A stretch of DNA of 64,000 nucleotides, from contig NZ_CP014766.1 of NCBI RefSeq assembly GCF_001611675.1, positions 744,001 through 808,000 on the forward strand. The letters run 5' to 3'. The position numbers and the translations under genes are program-made. Positions 26,429 to 35,148 of the stretch are shown here, one piece after another (position 1 is the first letter of the stretch; the number at the start of each line of letters is the position of its first letter). The notes under the pieces were generated by a model. It was not told where the DNA came from. It searched no databases and was given only the letters and a program-made list of their open reading frames with translations. The stretch is from Pontibacter akesuensis. GTDB taxonomy: Bacteria > Bacteroidota > Bacteroidia > Cytophagales > Hymenobacteraceae.

Positions 26429-27983
26429 TCTTCGGTGTTAGCGTTATAAACGGTATGATCACTTCCTCCAGCGATATCCCCCCATGCTGGAAGGTATCTT
26501 TGTAGTAGTTCACATAATAGTTAAAGTTATTCGGATAGGCGAAGAAGTAGTCCTCTATCGCAAATACAAACGTAGTGGAAACGTTGGCTTTAGGCAAGAA
26601 AAATCGCTCAGGTTTCGGCACCGTGAACACATCTTTGTCGGTATAGCCCAGGTTCTTGCCGTGCTTGTAGCGCAGGTTGGTGTTGGTGTTGCGGTCTCCG
26701 ATGATTTTAAAGGGCTTTTTCACACGTATGGTACCGTGATCGGTGGTGATGATGAGCTTGCCTTTTTTATCCGCAATGGCCTTCAGCGTATCAAACAAAG
26801 GCGAGTGCAGGAACCACGATTTGGTAATAGAGCGGTACGCTGATTCGTCCGGGGCCAACTCGCGCACCATATTGCTGTCGGTACGGGCATGGGAGAGCAT
26901 GTCCACGAAGTTATACACGATCACGTTCAGCTTGTTGTTGTCGAGGTTGCTGAACTTGCCGAGCAGGTCCCTTCCGGCGGCCACATTCGTAATTTTATGG
27001 TAACTGTGCTTGTCGGCCACCTTGTTCTGCTGAAACTGAATGTCCAGAAAATCGGCTTCGTGCAGGTTCTTGCCTTCTTCCTCGTCATCGCCTACCCACA
27101 TGTTCGGGTATTTTTTGGCAATTTCAGTTGGCAGCATCCCCGAGAAAATAGCGTTTCGGGCATAAGCCGTGGTGGTGGGAAGTATGGAATAGAACATTTC
27201 CTCCGAATCCACGGTGAAGTAGTCCAATATGAGCGGCTCCAATACCTTCCACTGATCGTAGCGCAGGTTGTCGATCAGCAGGAAGTATACGGGGCGCTCT
27301 GTTTCCTTCATGATCGGGAACACACGCTTCTTAAACAGCTGGTGCGACATCAGCGGCGCATCCTCGTCCTCGTCGTTTATCCAATCCTCGTAGTTGTCCA
27401 TGATAAAACGAGCAAAGTTGGAGTTCGCCTCGTCTTTCTGCATGTTGATGACGTCGGCCATACTTTTGTTTTCCGTCTCGTCGATCTCCAGCTCCCAGTA
27501 CACCAGCTTCTTATAGATATCGGCCCACTCCACCGAGCTTAGGCGCTCGCCAAACGACATGCCCAGCTGCCGGAAGTCACGCTGATAGCTCATATTCGTT
27601 TTCTCGCTCACGAGGCGCTTGTTGTCGAGCAACTTCTTTACGGACAGCAATATCTGGTTCGGGTTGAGCGGCTTGATGAGGTAATCGGAGATGCGGGAGC
27701 CAATGGCTTCCTCCATAATGTGCTCCTCCTCGCTCTTGGTGATCATGATGACAGGTACGGTGGGGCGTATGTTCTTCAGCTCTGTGAGTGTCTCCAACCC
27801 GCTTATTCCGGGCATGTTCTCGTCCAGAAACACGATGTCGAAAATCTTGTCTTTGAACTCCTCAATGGCGTCTGATCCGCTGTTTACTGGGGTAATGTCG
27901 TAGCCGCGGTCTTCCAGGAAAAGGATGTGCGGCTTGAGCAGGTCGATCTCATCATCGGCCCATAAAATATTGTATCTTTGCAT
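26421..27983 (-). CDS. porX: T9SS response regulator PorX (receiver plus PglZ/phosphatase-like domain)
   Basis: 520 residues. The receiver domain spans about 1-120 with acidic pair Asp10-Asp11, phospho-acceptor Asp54 in VFLDENMPG and a Lys in IMITKSEEE-like and YLIKPLNP positions. From about 200 onwards there is a PglZ/alkaline phosphatase-superfamily domain (LLIDNLRYDQW, LPTTTAYARNAIFSG, NFVDMLSHARTD, ITTDHGTI), the architecture of PorX, which with PorY and SigP regulates and directly supports Type IX secretion. PorY/SigP are not in the window. Presence fits the T9SS cargo at 20171 and the PorP/SprF-CHU_C pair near 58 kb. Confidence 0.93.
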   Translation of the reverse strand: MQRYNILWADDEIDLLKPHILFLEDRGYDITPVNSGSDAIEEFKDKIFDIVFLDENMPGISGLETLTELKNIRPTVPVIMITKSEEEHIMEEAIGSRISDYLIKPLNPNQILLSVKKLLDNKRLVSEKTNMSYQRDFRQLGMSFGERLSSVEWADIYKKLVYWELEIDETENKSMADVINMQKDEANSNFARFIMDNYEDWINDEDEDAPLMSHQLFKKRVFPIMKETERPVYFLLIDNLRYDQWKVLEPLILDYFTVDSEEMFYSILPTTTAYARNAIFSGMLPTEIAKKYPNMWVGDDEEEGKNLHEADFLDIQFQQNKVADKHSYHKITNVAAGRDLLGKFSNLDNNKLNVIVYNFVDMLSHARTDSNMVRELAPDESAYRSITKSWFLHSPLFDTLKAIADKKGKLIITTDHGTIRVKKPFKIIGDRNTNTNLRYKHGKNLGYTDKDVFTVPKPERFFLPKANVSTTFVFAIEDYFFAYPNNFNYYVNYYKDTFQHGGISLEEVIIPFITLTPKNV

Positions 27984-28207
27984 AGTTTTATACTTAGTTA
28001 GCGTAGTTATACACGTTGTAATTCTCTAATAAGTTAGAAGCCGAAGCGTTAAAAGGTTTTTGCAGGTTTAAAGCTGCCGTTTCCTCCATTGCTGCAGAGC
28101 GAATAGTGTCATTCTAAAATATATTTCGCTCCTGAACGGCAAACAGTGTGCCTGAAAATTTATCCCTGCTTCAGATTTATACTTACCATACGAAACCCTA
28201 TTGTTCA

Positions 28208-29437
28208 GTGAACAAGAAAAAAATATTCAACGACCCTGTCTACGGGTTCATCACGGCCCCAACAGAGCTTACCTTTGATATCATCGAGCACCCTTACTTC
28301 CAGCGCCTGCGCCGTATCAAGCAGCTTGGCCTGACGGAAATGGTGTACCCGGGGGCACTGCATACCCGCTTCCACCATGCGTTGGGAGCCATGCACCTGA
28401 TGGACACGGCCCTGCAAACGCTGCGCAGTAAAAATAACGAAATTAACGATACCGAATTTGAGGCATCGCTTGTCTCTATCCTTTTGCACGATATCGGCCA
28501 TGGCCCCTTCTCCCATGCCCTGGAGACGGCCATCTTCAAAAATGTACACCACGAGCACCTCTCGCTGCACATCATGCACATGCTTAACGCGCATTTTGAC
28601 GGAAGATTGAGCCTGGCCATCGATATCTTCAAAGATAACTACGAGCGTCGTTTCTTTCACCAGCTTGTTTCGAGCCAATTGGACGTGGACCGCCTCGACT
28701 ACCTGAACCGCGACAGCTTCTACACAGGTGTTTACGAGGGCAAGATAGGTGCTGACCGCATCATCAAGATGCTGGATGTGGCCAACGACAAACTGGTGGT
28801 GGAAGAAAAGGCCATTTATAGTATAGAGAATTTCCTGGTGAGCCGCCGCCTGATGTACTGGCAGGTATACCTGCACAAAACCGTGATCAGTGCCGAACAC
28901 ATGGTGCTGCGCGTGGTGCAGCGGGCACGGGAGCTGATGCAGAACGGTGTAGACGTACCCGCCAGCCCCTGCCTGCAGTTCTTCCTGGCCTCAGACCTGA
29001 CGATGGATGATTTTAAAAACGACAAGCGCATACTGGAGCGCTTCGTGTCGCTCGATGACCACGACGTATGGAGCGGCATTAAATTGTGGGCCACGCACCC
29101 CGATTTCATACTTTCGTACCTGGCCCAAAGTATCCTGAACCGTAAACTCTTCAAAGTATACATTTCCAGTAACTCCATTGAAGAGGACATGCTGCTGGGC
29201 ATCAGCGAGCTCGTGCAGGAGAAGTATAAAATATCCGAAGAGGACGTGAAATACCTTATGATCTCGGGCAAAATCAGCAACAACGCTTACGATGTGGAGG
29301 GCCAGACCATCGACATGCTCACTAAAACAGGCTACGTGGTGGATGTAGCCGAAGCCTCTGACCTGCCCAACATCCGGGCTCTGAGCTATAAAGTGGAGAA
29401 GCACTTCGTTTGTTACCCGAAGGAAGTGGCGCATTAA
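28208..29437 (+). CDS. HD-domain phosphohydrolase (dGTPase-like)
   Basis: 409 residues from a GTG at 28208 (VNKKKIFNDPVYGFI); a GTG at 28148 would add 20 residues with no family similarity, so the internal start is preferred. HD metal motifs are HTRFHHALG, LLHDIGHGPFSHALE and a distal SQLDVDRLDYLNRDS, as in the SpoT/dGTP triphosphohydrolase-like YdhJ/YfbR-related proteins common in Bacteroidota. It probably hydrolyses a nucleotide phosphate; the precise substrate is unknown. Divergent from porX with a 224-nt gap that has no convincing promoter pair. Confidence 0.85.
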   Translation: MNKKKIFNDPVYGFITAPTELTFDIIEHPYFQRLRRIKQLGLTEMVYPGALHTRFHHALGAMHLMDTALQTLRSKNNEINDTEFEASLVSILLHDIGHGPFSHALETAIFKNVHHEHLSLHIMHMLNAHFDGRLSLAIDIFKDNYERRFFHQLVSSQLDVDRLDYLNRDSFYTGVYEGKIGADRIIKMLDVANDKLVVEEKAIYSIENFLVSRRLMYWQVYLHKTVISAEHMVLRVVQRARELMQNGVDVPASPCLQFFLASDLTMDDFKNDKRILERFVSLDDHDVWSGIKLWATHPDFILSYLAQSILNRKLFKVYISSNSIEEDMLLGISELVQEKYKISEEDVKYLMISGKISNNAYDVEGQTIDMLTKTGYVVDVAEASDLPNIRALSYKVEKHFVCYPKEVAH

Positions 29438-29453
29438 GGTTACCCCTCCCCAG

Positions 29454-29477
29454 CCCTCCCCTAAAAACAGGGGAGGG
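29454..29477. terminator. GC-rich stem-loop after the HD-domain gene
   Basis: CCCTCCCCT and AGGGGAGGG pair perfectly around AAAAAC, 16 nt after the gene end. There is no T tract, so it may be a repeat rather than an intrinsic terminator. Confidence 0.5.
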
Positions 29478-29539
29478 AATTAGGCTGAAGCTCCGTCAGC
29501 GGTGGCTATTTGACTGGGGAATTATCAGCAAGAGTAAAA

Positions 29540-29568
29540 CATCCCCTGCCCCCTTCAAAGGGGGACTT
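29540..29568. repeat. third copy of the DUF559-associated palindromic repeat
   Basis: Reads CATCCCCTG...CCCCCTTCAAAGGGGG...ACTT, the inverse of the copy at 25516 with one G fewer. It has no DUF559 gene beside it, so the repeat exists as a solitary unit too. Confidence 0.85.
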
Positions 29569-29611
29569 GGCATAAGTTGCGGCTAGTTGAACTGATTCCA
29601 GTCCTTGGGTG

Positions 29612-29755
29612 GGGGTAGGGGCCCTCGAAAAAGAGCGACTTTGGAGTTTTTCGGTCCCGCGGGAGCGGGATTGCGAAGCGCAGCGAGCAAAGAAAAGGTC
29701 CTAGCGCAATGCCCTTACCGAGGGCCCCTACCCCAGCCGTGAGCGCTCCAAAGTT
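29612..29755. repeat. composite inverted-repeat element
   Basis: Outer arms 29612-29627 (GGGGTAGGGGCCCTCG) and 29719-29734 are perfect 16-bp inverted repeats. A second pair, ACTTTGGAG near 29638-29646 and CTCCAAAGT near 29746-29755, partly overlaps the outside, and a TCCCGCGGGAGCGGGA palindrome sits in the middle. About 140 nt, no coding potential; a miniature mobile element or structured RNA is possible. Confidence 0.75.
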
Positions 29756-29880
29756 AGAGGTGAAACAGTAGGTTTCTGGGAGCTGGAGGATAAGCAGCAG
29801 CTAGAAGGGATAGCTTAGGTTCAAGTTGCACCTAGCCTAAGCAGTTAAAGGCACAAGCGGACGCTTGCGCCATAGGCCAA

Positions 29881-29980
29881 ACATCCCGCCCATCCATTCA
29901 CCCCACAAATCCTGATTCAGACAATTTCTGGCTCCTCTCAGCCAAACTATATTCTAAAAATGGATGTGACGGGCGGCAAG
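29881..29980. repeat. CCTGATTCAGACAA-type dispersed repeat with flanking inverted arms
   Basis: Contains AATCCTGATTCAGACAA inside imperfect inverted arms (CCCGCCCATCCATT and AATGGATGTGACGGGCGG). I recall similar TTGTCTGAATCAGGATT words as repeats in other Bacteroidota genomes, but could not search. Confidence 0.5.
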
Positions 29981-29987
29981 ATTTTGT

Positions 29988-29995
29988 TAAGTTTG
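29988..29995 (+). promoter_or_regulatory. candidate -7 box TAAGTTTG for lpxD
   Basis: Exact TANNTTTG, 48 nt before the lpxD ATG. No clear -33 TTTG upstream. Confidence 0.4.
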
Positions 29996-30043
29996 CACCC
30001 CCATAGCATTAGCGTTTTTAAGTTTTTGCTCTAATTTTACAAA

Positions 30044-31066
30044 ATGGAATTTACTGTTCAACAGATAGCTGAACTGCTTCAGGGCACGGTAGAGGGAGAT
30101 AGTTCTGTCAAGGTCAGCACTTTAGCAAAAATTGAAGAAGCCCAGGCTGGCGCTCTTGCGTTTCTATCGAACCCGAAGTACGAGGCATATCTATACAGCA
30201 CCAGTGCCAGCGCGGTAATCGTTTCTGACAAACTGGAGCTTAAAAAAGCGACTGCTGCCACGCTCATCCGCGTATCAGATCCCTATTCCAGCTTTTCTAC
30301 CCTATTACATTACTACCACACCGCCCTACTAGCCTCTAAAACGGGCGTAGAAGAACCTTGCTTCATGGGCCAGGGCAGCCAGATAGGCGAAAACCATTAC
30401 CGTGGCGCCTTCTCCTACATCGGTGCGAACTGCAAGATTGGGGCAAATGTGCGCATTTTCCCGCAGGTATACATTGGCGACAATGTGCAGATAGGCGACA
30501 ACACCACCATTTTTGCCGGCGTTAAACTATACACCAACACCGTTGTGGGAAGCAATTGCACCATCCACTCCGGTGCTGTGCTTGGCAGCGACGGCTTTGG
30601 CTGGGCGCCACAGCCGGATGGCACGTACAAAGCAGTTCCGCAGATCGGCAACGTTATTCTGGAGGACGATATTTCTATTGGGGCCAATACCGCCATCGAC
30701 TGCGCCACCATGGGCTCTACGCTTATCCGAAAAGGAACGAAGATCGACAACCTGGTGCAGATCGCGCACAACGTGGAGATCGGTTCTGATACCGTTGTGG
30801 CCTCGCAAACAGGCATTTCAGGCTCCACCAGGGTCGGGAACAACTGCGTTATTGCAGGCCAGGTGGGCATTGTAGGGCATATTACCATCGCCAACAAAAC
30901 CACAGTCGGGGCGCAATCCGGCGTTTCTAAATCCATCAAGCAGGAAGGTACCATCATACAGGGCTCTCCCGCATTCGATTACAAGCAGAACCTACGGGCT
31001 ATGACGGTTTTCCGAAAACTACCTGATCTTCAGCGCGAAATCGAGCTGTTAAAGGAGAAGGTATAG
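30044..31066 (+). CDS. lpxD: UDP-3-O-(acyl)glucosamine N-acyltransferase LpxD
   Basis: 340 residues, the usual LpxD length. An N-terminal uridine-binding domain (1-100, with LAFLSNPKYEAYL) precedes a long left-handed beta-helix (about 105-300; GENHYRGAFSYIGANCKIG, HSGAVLGSDGFGWAP, QIAHNVEIG) and a short C-terminal helix. The His in QIAHNVEIG is the catalytic base. It adds the second hydroxyacyl chain to the lipid A precursor in the cytoplasm. First of a lipid A block; 185 nt separate it from lpxC-fabZ, which has its own promoter candidate. Confidence 0.95.
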   Translation: MEFTVQQIAELLQGTVEGDSSVKVSTLAKIEEAQAGALAFLSNPKYEAYLYSTSASAVIVSDKLELKKATAATLIRVSDPYSSFSTLLHYYHTALLASKTGVEEPCFMGQGSQIGENHYRGAFSYIGANCKIGANVRIFPQVYIGDNVQIGDNTTIFAGVKLYTNTVVGSNCTIHSGAVLGSDGFGWAPQPDGTYKAVPQIGNVILEDDISIGANTAIDCATMGSTLIRKGTKIDNLVQIAHNVEIGSDTVVASQTGISGSTRVGNNCVIAGQVGIVGHITIANKTTVGAQSGVSKSIKQEGTIIQGSPAFDYKQNLRAMTVFRKLPDLQREIELLKEKV

Positions 31067-31110
31067 CGCTACGGGCAGCAAAGTGGAATCCATTAGTTTC
31101 TGGATAAAAA

Positions 31111-31142
31111 TTGGCAATAGCTTATATAATATCTTAAGTTTG
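31111..31142 (+). promoter_or_regulatory. candidate lpxC-fabZ promoter (TTGG, 20 nt, TAAGTTTG)
   Basis: A -7 box TAAGTTTG at 31135-31142 preceded at 20-nt spacing by TTGG (31111-31114), one base off the -33 TTTG. The leader would be about 105 nt. Confidence 0.5.
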
Positions 31143-31184
31143 CAGGGCAAGGGCACCACCCAAGGCATGCTGCAACAATTACAA

Positions 31185-31204
31185 CGGCAGCTCTTTAGCT
31201 GCCG
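31185..31204 (+). promoter_or_regulatory. perfect hairpin in the lpxC-fabZ leader
   Basis: CGGCAGCT and AGCTGCCG pair around CTTT, ending 47 nt before the ATG. No T tract follows, so a role in leader folding or mRNA stability is more likely than termination. Function unknown. Confidence 0.5.
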
Positions 31205-31251
31205 CTCCTGTTATTCAAAGGCGAGTATTAAATACGACTACAGATACGTTA

Positions 31252-32646
31252 ATGAACGATAAACAGCACACCATTACAGCTCCGGTAACTGTATCGGGCA
31301 TTGGGTTGCACACCGGCGTGGTGTCTAATATGACGTTTAAACCGGCAGCCATCAACCACGGGTATAAATTTCAGCGCATTGACTTGCCGGGGCAGCCTAT
31401 CGTGGCCGCCGATGTGGAGAATGTGGTGGACCTTTCGCGTGGCACGACCATTGAGCAAAATGGTGCCCGCGTAAATACCGTGGAGCATACGCTGGCTGCG
31501 CTGGTGGGCCTGCAGATCGATAACGTGCTGATTGAGCTGGATGGTCCTGAGCCTCCGATTATGGACGGTTCGTCCATTGAGTTCGTGAAAGCCCTGCAGA
31601 GCATTGGCCTTCAGGAGCAGAACGCTCTCCGCAACTACTTTGAGATTCCCAAAGGCCTTAGTTATATTGATGAGGCACGCGGTGTGGAGATCGCTGCCCT
31701 GCCGCTGGACGACTACCGCCTGACGGTAATGGTGGATTATAACTCCCCTGTGTTGGGTAGCCAGCACGCCTCTATCACCGACATCAACCAGTTTGAAAAG
31801 GAGATTGCCTCCTGCCGTACGTTTGTGTTTTTGCATGAGCTGGAAATGCTCTACAAGCAGAACCTGATCAAAGGCGGCGACCTGGACAATGCCATCGTGA
31901 TTGTGGACCGTGTGGTGCAGGACGACGAACTGACGCACCTGTCGGCTTTGCTGAAGAAGCAGAAAGTGGAGGTGAAGAAAGAAGGCATCCTTAACAATAC
32001 CGAGCTGCGCTTCAAGAACGAACCTGCCCGGCACAAGCTGCTCGACCTGATAGGTGATTTAGCTTTGATTGGCCGCCCGATCAAAGGCCAGATCCTGGCT
32101 GCACGCCCGGGCCACGCAGCGAACATTGCTTTCGCCAGAAAGGTGAAAAAGATGATTCATGAGGCTTCTATCAAAAACGTGCCGACGTACGACCCGAAGA
32201 AAAAACCGGTGATGGATATCAATCAGATCGCAGCTACCCTGCCGCATCGCTATCCGTTCCTGCTGATAGATAAGATCATCCACCTAGACGAAACCACGGT
32301 TACGGGCGTTAAGAACATAACCATGAACGAGCCATTCTTCCAGGGCCACTTCCCGGGCAACCCCGTGCTGCCGGGCGTGATACAGATAGAGGCAATGGCT
32401 CAGACAGGCGGTATCCTGGTGCTGAACACCGTAGAAAATCCCGACGATTACTGGACATACTTCCTGGGCATAGATAAGTGCCGCTTTAAGCGCAAAGTGG
32501 TTCCGGGTGATACCATAATTTTTAAATGTGAGTTGCTGGCCCCCGTGAAACGCGGCATTGCCAAGATGAGCGGCCAGGCCTTTGTAGCCGGCCAACTGGT
32601 AATGGAAGCAGAAATGTCGGCAAGTATAGTAAAGAAAGACGCATGA
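31252..32646 (+). CDS. lpxC-fabZ: bifunctional LpxC deacetylase / FabZ dehydratase
   Basis: 464 residues, a fusion typical of Bacteroidota. LpxC occupies about 1-310: GIGLHTGV, VEHTLAALVGLQ (zinc His), ELDGPEPPIMDGSS, and LGLIGD-like KLLDLIGDLALIG plus RPGHAANIAF (zinc and catalytic His/Asp). FabZ follows from about 320: LPHRYPFLLIDKI, PFFQGHFPGNPVLPGV (catalytic His) and EAMAQTGGIL. It performs the committed lipid A deacetylation and dehydrates 3-hydroxyacyl-ACP, so links lipid A and fatty acid supply. Overlaps lpxA by 4 nt. Confidence 0.96.
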   Translation: MNDKQHTITAPVTVSGIGLHTGVVSNMTFKPAAINHGYKFQRIDLPGQPIVAADVENVVDLSRGTTIEQNGARVNTVEHTLAALVGLQIDNVLIELDGPEPPIMDGSSIEFVKALQSIGLQEQNALRNYFEIPKGLSYIDEARGVEIAALPLDDYRLTVMVDYNSPVLGSQHASITDINQFEKEIASCRTFVFLHELEMLYKQNLIKGGDLDNAIVIVDRVVQDDELTHLSALLKKQKVEVKKEGILNNTELRFKNEPARHKLLDLIGDLALIGRPIKGQILAARPGHAANIAFARKVKKMIHEASIKNVPTYDPKKKPVMDINQIAATLPHRYPFLLIDKIIHLDETTVTGVKNITMNEPFFQGHFPGNPVLPGVIQIEAMAQTGGILVLNTVENPDDYWTYFLGIDKCRFKRKVVPGDTIIFKCELLAPVKRGIAKMSGQAFVAGQLVMEAEMSASIVKKDA

Positions 32647-33434
32647 ATCAGCCATTAGCATACGTACACCCAGAGGCTAAAATTGCACAAAATGTAGTGA
32701 TAGAGCCGTTTGCCACCATTCACAAGAACGTGGAAATCGGCGAAGGCACCTGGATTGGCTCTAATGCCGTGATCATGGAAGGCGCACGCATCGGCAAGAA
32801 CTGCAAGATCTTCCCGGGTGCGGTGATTTCTTCAATTCCCCAGGATCTGAAGTTTGCCGGTGAGGTAACAACCGCGTTTATTGGTGATAACACTGTGATA
32901 CGCGAGTTTGTAACCGTAAGCCGCGGCACCATCGACAAGATGCGCACTGTGGTGGGCAGCAACTGCCTGGTGATGGCTTATGCACACGTAGCACACGACT
33001 GCACTATAGGTGACAGCTGCATCATTGGCAATGCCGTGCAGATGGCCGGCCATGTGGATGTGGGTGATTTTGCCATTATCAGTGCCACCAGCGCCATTCA
33101 CCAGTTCGTGAAGGTTGGCTCGCATTCATTTATCTCCGGTGGTTCGCTGGTGTTGAAGGATGTTCCTCCGTTTGTGAAGGCTGCGCGTGAGCCACTTTCC
33201 TATGCGGGCATCAACTCCATTGGCTTGCGCCGCAGAGGGTACGTGAGCGAGCAGATCAACGACATTCAGCACGTGTACCGCCTGCTGTTCCTGAACGGCC
33301 TGAACAATAGCCAAGCCCTCGACAAGATTGAAGTGGAGCTTTCACCGAGCCGTGAGCGCGACGAGATCATCAACTTCGTTCGTAACTCCGGCCGCGGCAT
33401 TATAAAAGGGTACTTCGCAAAAGATGCAAATTAA
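32643..33434 (+). CDS. lpxA: UDP-N-acetylglucosamine O-acyltransferase LpxA
   Basis: 263 residues: hexapeptide beta-helix from residue 5 to about 190 (PEAKIAQNVVIEPFATIHKN, IGNAVQMAGHVDVGD), catalytic His in AYAHVAHDCTIG, then the C-terminal helical domain with GINSIGLRRRGY characteristic of LpxA. First enzyme of lipid A assembly. Coupled to lpxC-fabZ by an ATGA overlap and to the following ABC ATPase gene by an 11-nt overlap. Confidence 0.96.
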   Translation: MNQPLAYVHPEAKIAQNVVIEPFATIHKNVEIGEGTWIGSNAVIMEGARIGKNCKIFPGAVISSIPQDLKFAGEVTTAFIGDNTVIREFVTVSRGTIDKMRTVVGSNCLVMAYAHVAHDCTIGDSCIIGNAVQMAGHVDVGDFAIISATSAIHQFVKVGSHSFISGGSLVLKDVPPFVKAAREPLSYAGINSIGLRRRGYVSEQINDIQHVYRLLFLNGLNNSQALDKIEVELSPSRERDEIINFVRNSGRGIIKGYFAKDAN

Positions 33435-34050
33435 CCTAACAGGCTTAGGTAAACGCTACAACTACGAGTGGATTTTCCGGAACCTGACTTACACCTTCAA
33501 GTCAGGCACCTCTTATGCCATATTGGGGCATAACGGTTCCGGGAAATCCACTCTTCTAACTATTATTGCCGGGCACAACCTGTCCAGCGAAGGAGAGCTT
33601 TCTTACGCCGTAAACGGCAAAACCATTCCACCCGAAGCGGCATACCGCCACTTGTCGCTGACGGCTCCCTACCTGGAACTGATCGAGGAATTTACCTTGC
33701 TGGAGATGCTGGACTTTCATACCCGCTTCAAGCCACTGCGCCAGAACCTCTCCACCGAAGCACTCATCGACCGCATGGGCCTTCTGAAATCGAAGCACAA
33801 GTATGTAAAGGATTTCTCGTCGGGCATGAAACAGCGCCTGAAGCTTGGGCTGGCTATTTACTCGGACACTTTCCTCCTGCTGCTCGATGAACCCACCACC
33901 AACCTGGATCAGGAAGGCGTGGCCTGGTATCAGGAGCATGTGGCGGAAAACAAGGCAGGTCGGCTGATCATCGTCGGCTCCAACATCCAGCACGAGTATG
34001 GCTTCTGCGATGAGCAACTGCGCATCTCTGACTATCACGTTGTTCGTTGA
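33424..34050 (+). CDS. ABC transporter ATP-binding protein
   Basis: 208 residues, an ATPase without a membrane domain. Walker A GHNGSGKST is at about 35-43, the signature FSSGMKQRL near 132-140 and Walker B LLLLDEPTTNLD near 152-163. It overlaps lpxA by 11 nt, so it is made with the lipid A enzymes, but no permease gene is adjacent. It may power a permease encoded elsewhere; lipid or envelope transport is a guess from the neighbours. Confidence 0.87.
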   Translation: MQINLTGLGKRYNYEWIFRNLTYTFKSGTSYAILGHNGSGKSTLLTIIAGHNLSSEGELSYAVNGKTIPPEAAYRHLSLTAPYLELIEEFTLLEMLDFHTRFKPLRQNLSTEALIDRMGLLKSKHKYVKDFSSGMKQRLKLGLAIYSDTFLLLLDEPTTNLDQEGVAWYQEHVAENKAGRLIIVGSNIQHEYGFCDEQLRISDYHVVR

Positions 34051-34074
34051 TCGTTTTTCGTTGCTCGCTTTTCG
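34038..34074. repeat. TCGTTGATCGTTTTTCG-type dispersed repeat
   Basis: T- and CG-rich stretch overlapping the end of the ABC ATPase gene; the same words recur inverted at 39921-39950 and partly near 34266-34280 (CACGAAAAACGAACG). Confidence 0.55.
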
Positions 34075-34313
34075 TATTTCGGGCTATAATAGAATTGATA
34101 TTTGGCGAAGTGTTCCCCTTTGCTATACTTATACTTCCTTACAGCAAAATTTCAACTTGTGGTAAACAGGAGGCCAGTTTTAAACTGGAGGAAGTATAAA
34201 CCAGCTTCTGTTGATGTGGCTCGCTGTTGATACACGTTCCCTTGGCTTCGCCCCGAAACACAAAACACGAAAAACGAACGTCAAAAACACTACCAATTTA
34301 GCCCGAAGCTGCC

Positions 34314-34321
34314 TAACTTTG
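34314..34321 (+). promoter_or_regulatory. candidate -7 box TAACTTTG for yebC
   Basis: Exact TANNTTTG ending 21 nt before the ATG; predicted leader about 15 nt. No good -33 box. Confidence 0.5.
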
Positions 34322-34342
34322 TAAACACACAAAACGCATACT

Positions 34343-35050
34343 ATGGGACGCGCATTTGAATTTAGAAAAGCCCGTAAGTTTAAACGCTGGGATAAAATGT
34401 CGAAGGCCTTTACGCGCATCGGCAAAGAGATTGTAATGGCCGTAAAGGAAAGCGGCCCTAGCCCTGATACCAATTCTCGCCTGCGTACGGCCATCCAGAA
34501 CGCCAAAGGCGTGAACATGCCGAAGGACCGTATTGAGGCGGCCATCAAGCGTGCATCCTCCAAAGAAGAGAAAGATTACGAGGAGATTGTATACGAAGGG
34601 TACGCACCGCATGGCATCGCCGTGGTAATTGAATGTGCCACCGATAACCTGAACCGCACCGTAGCCAACGTACGCATGCACTTCTCGAAGGGCGGCGGTT
34701 CACTGGGCAAAACCGGCTCGCTCGATTTCATGTTTGACCGCAAAGGCATCTTCAAAATACCGGCGGAGGGCGTGAACCTGGAAGAGCTGGAGTTAGAATT
34801 AATTGACTTTGGCGCAGAGGAAATTTACGAGCACGAAGGCGAGATCATCATTGAGACACCTTTCACCGAGTTCGGTAACATGCAGAAGGGCCTGGAGGAA
34901 AAGGGTATTGAGGTAGCCAGCGCCGATGTGCAGCGCATTCCTACTACGCGAACCGAATTGACGGAAGAGCAGGAAGAGGAAGTGCTGGGCCTGATTGAAC
35001 GCTTTGAGGAAGACGACGACGTGCAGGCGGTTTACCACAACATGGCTTAA
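34343..35050 (+). CDS. yebC: YebC/PmpR-family protein (transcription/translation regulator)
   Basis: 235 residues. The N-terminus GRAFEFRKARKFKRWDKMSK and AFTRIGKEI, then KAMPKD-like NAKGVNMPKDRIEAAIKRA and YEGYAPHGIAVVIECATDN are the three conserved blocks of YebC. The family was described as DNA-binding regulators and more recently as factors that relieve ribosome stalling at proline runs. Bacteroidota forms share this RKxRKFKRW start. Monocistronic, with its own promoter box and a clean terminator at 35072-35110. Confidence 0.93.
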   Translation: MGRAFEFRKARKFKRWDKMSKAFTRIGKEIVMAVKESGPSPDTNSRLRTAIQNAKGVNMPKDRIEAAIKRASSKEEKDYEEIVYEGYAPHGIAVVIECATDNLNRTVANVRMHFSKGGGSLGKTGSLDFMFDRKGIFKIPAEGVNLEELELELIDFGAEEIYEHEGEIIIETPFTEFGNMQKGLEEKGIEVASADVQRIPTTRTELTEEQEEEVLGLIERFEEDDDVQAVYHNMA

Positions 35051-35071
35051 TAATAGAAACAACTCATTTAG

Positions 35072-35110
35072 TGGCTGCTCATGGCGAAAGTTTGGGCAGC
35101 CATTTTTTTT
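35072..35110 (+). terminator. intrinsic terminator after yebC
   Basis: TGGCTGC (35072-35078) pairs with GCAGCCA (35096-35102), followed by a run of eight T. Confidence 0.85.
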
Positions 35111-35148
35111 AAAGCTCCCGCAGCTTTTACAACCATATTCTACACTTT

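Larger units (their letters stand above)
29438..30043. other. 606-nt intergenic region rich in palindromic repeats
   Basis: No gene seen. From left to right it contains a GC-rich stem-loop (29454-29477), a third copy of the DUF559-associated repeat (29540-29568), a large inverted-repeat structure (29612-29755), a short CTTAGGT stem (about 29812-29850), a CTGATTCAGACAA-type dispersed repeat (about 29881-29980) and a promoter box for lpxD. Confidence 0.75.

Noticed and set aside
26889-27542. 217-codon plus-strand frame opposite porX
   Set aside because: Mirror of the PorX PglZ domain; low-complexity Val/His/Leu-rich translation typical of antisense frames in GC-richer genes.
27973-27980. TATCTTTG box on the plus strand at the porX start
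   Set aside because: Matches TANNTTTG but sits inside the first codons of porX with no -33 element and 230 nt from the HD gene; probably chance.
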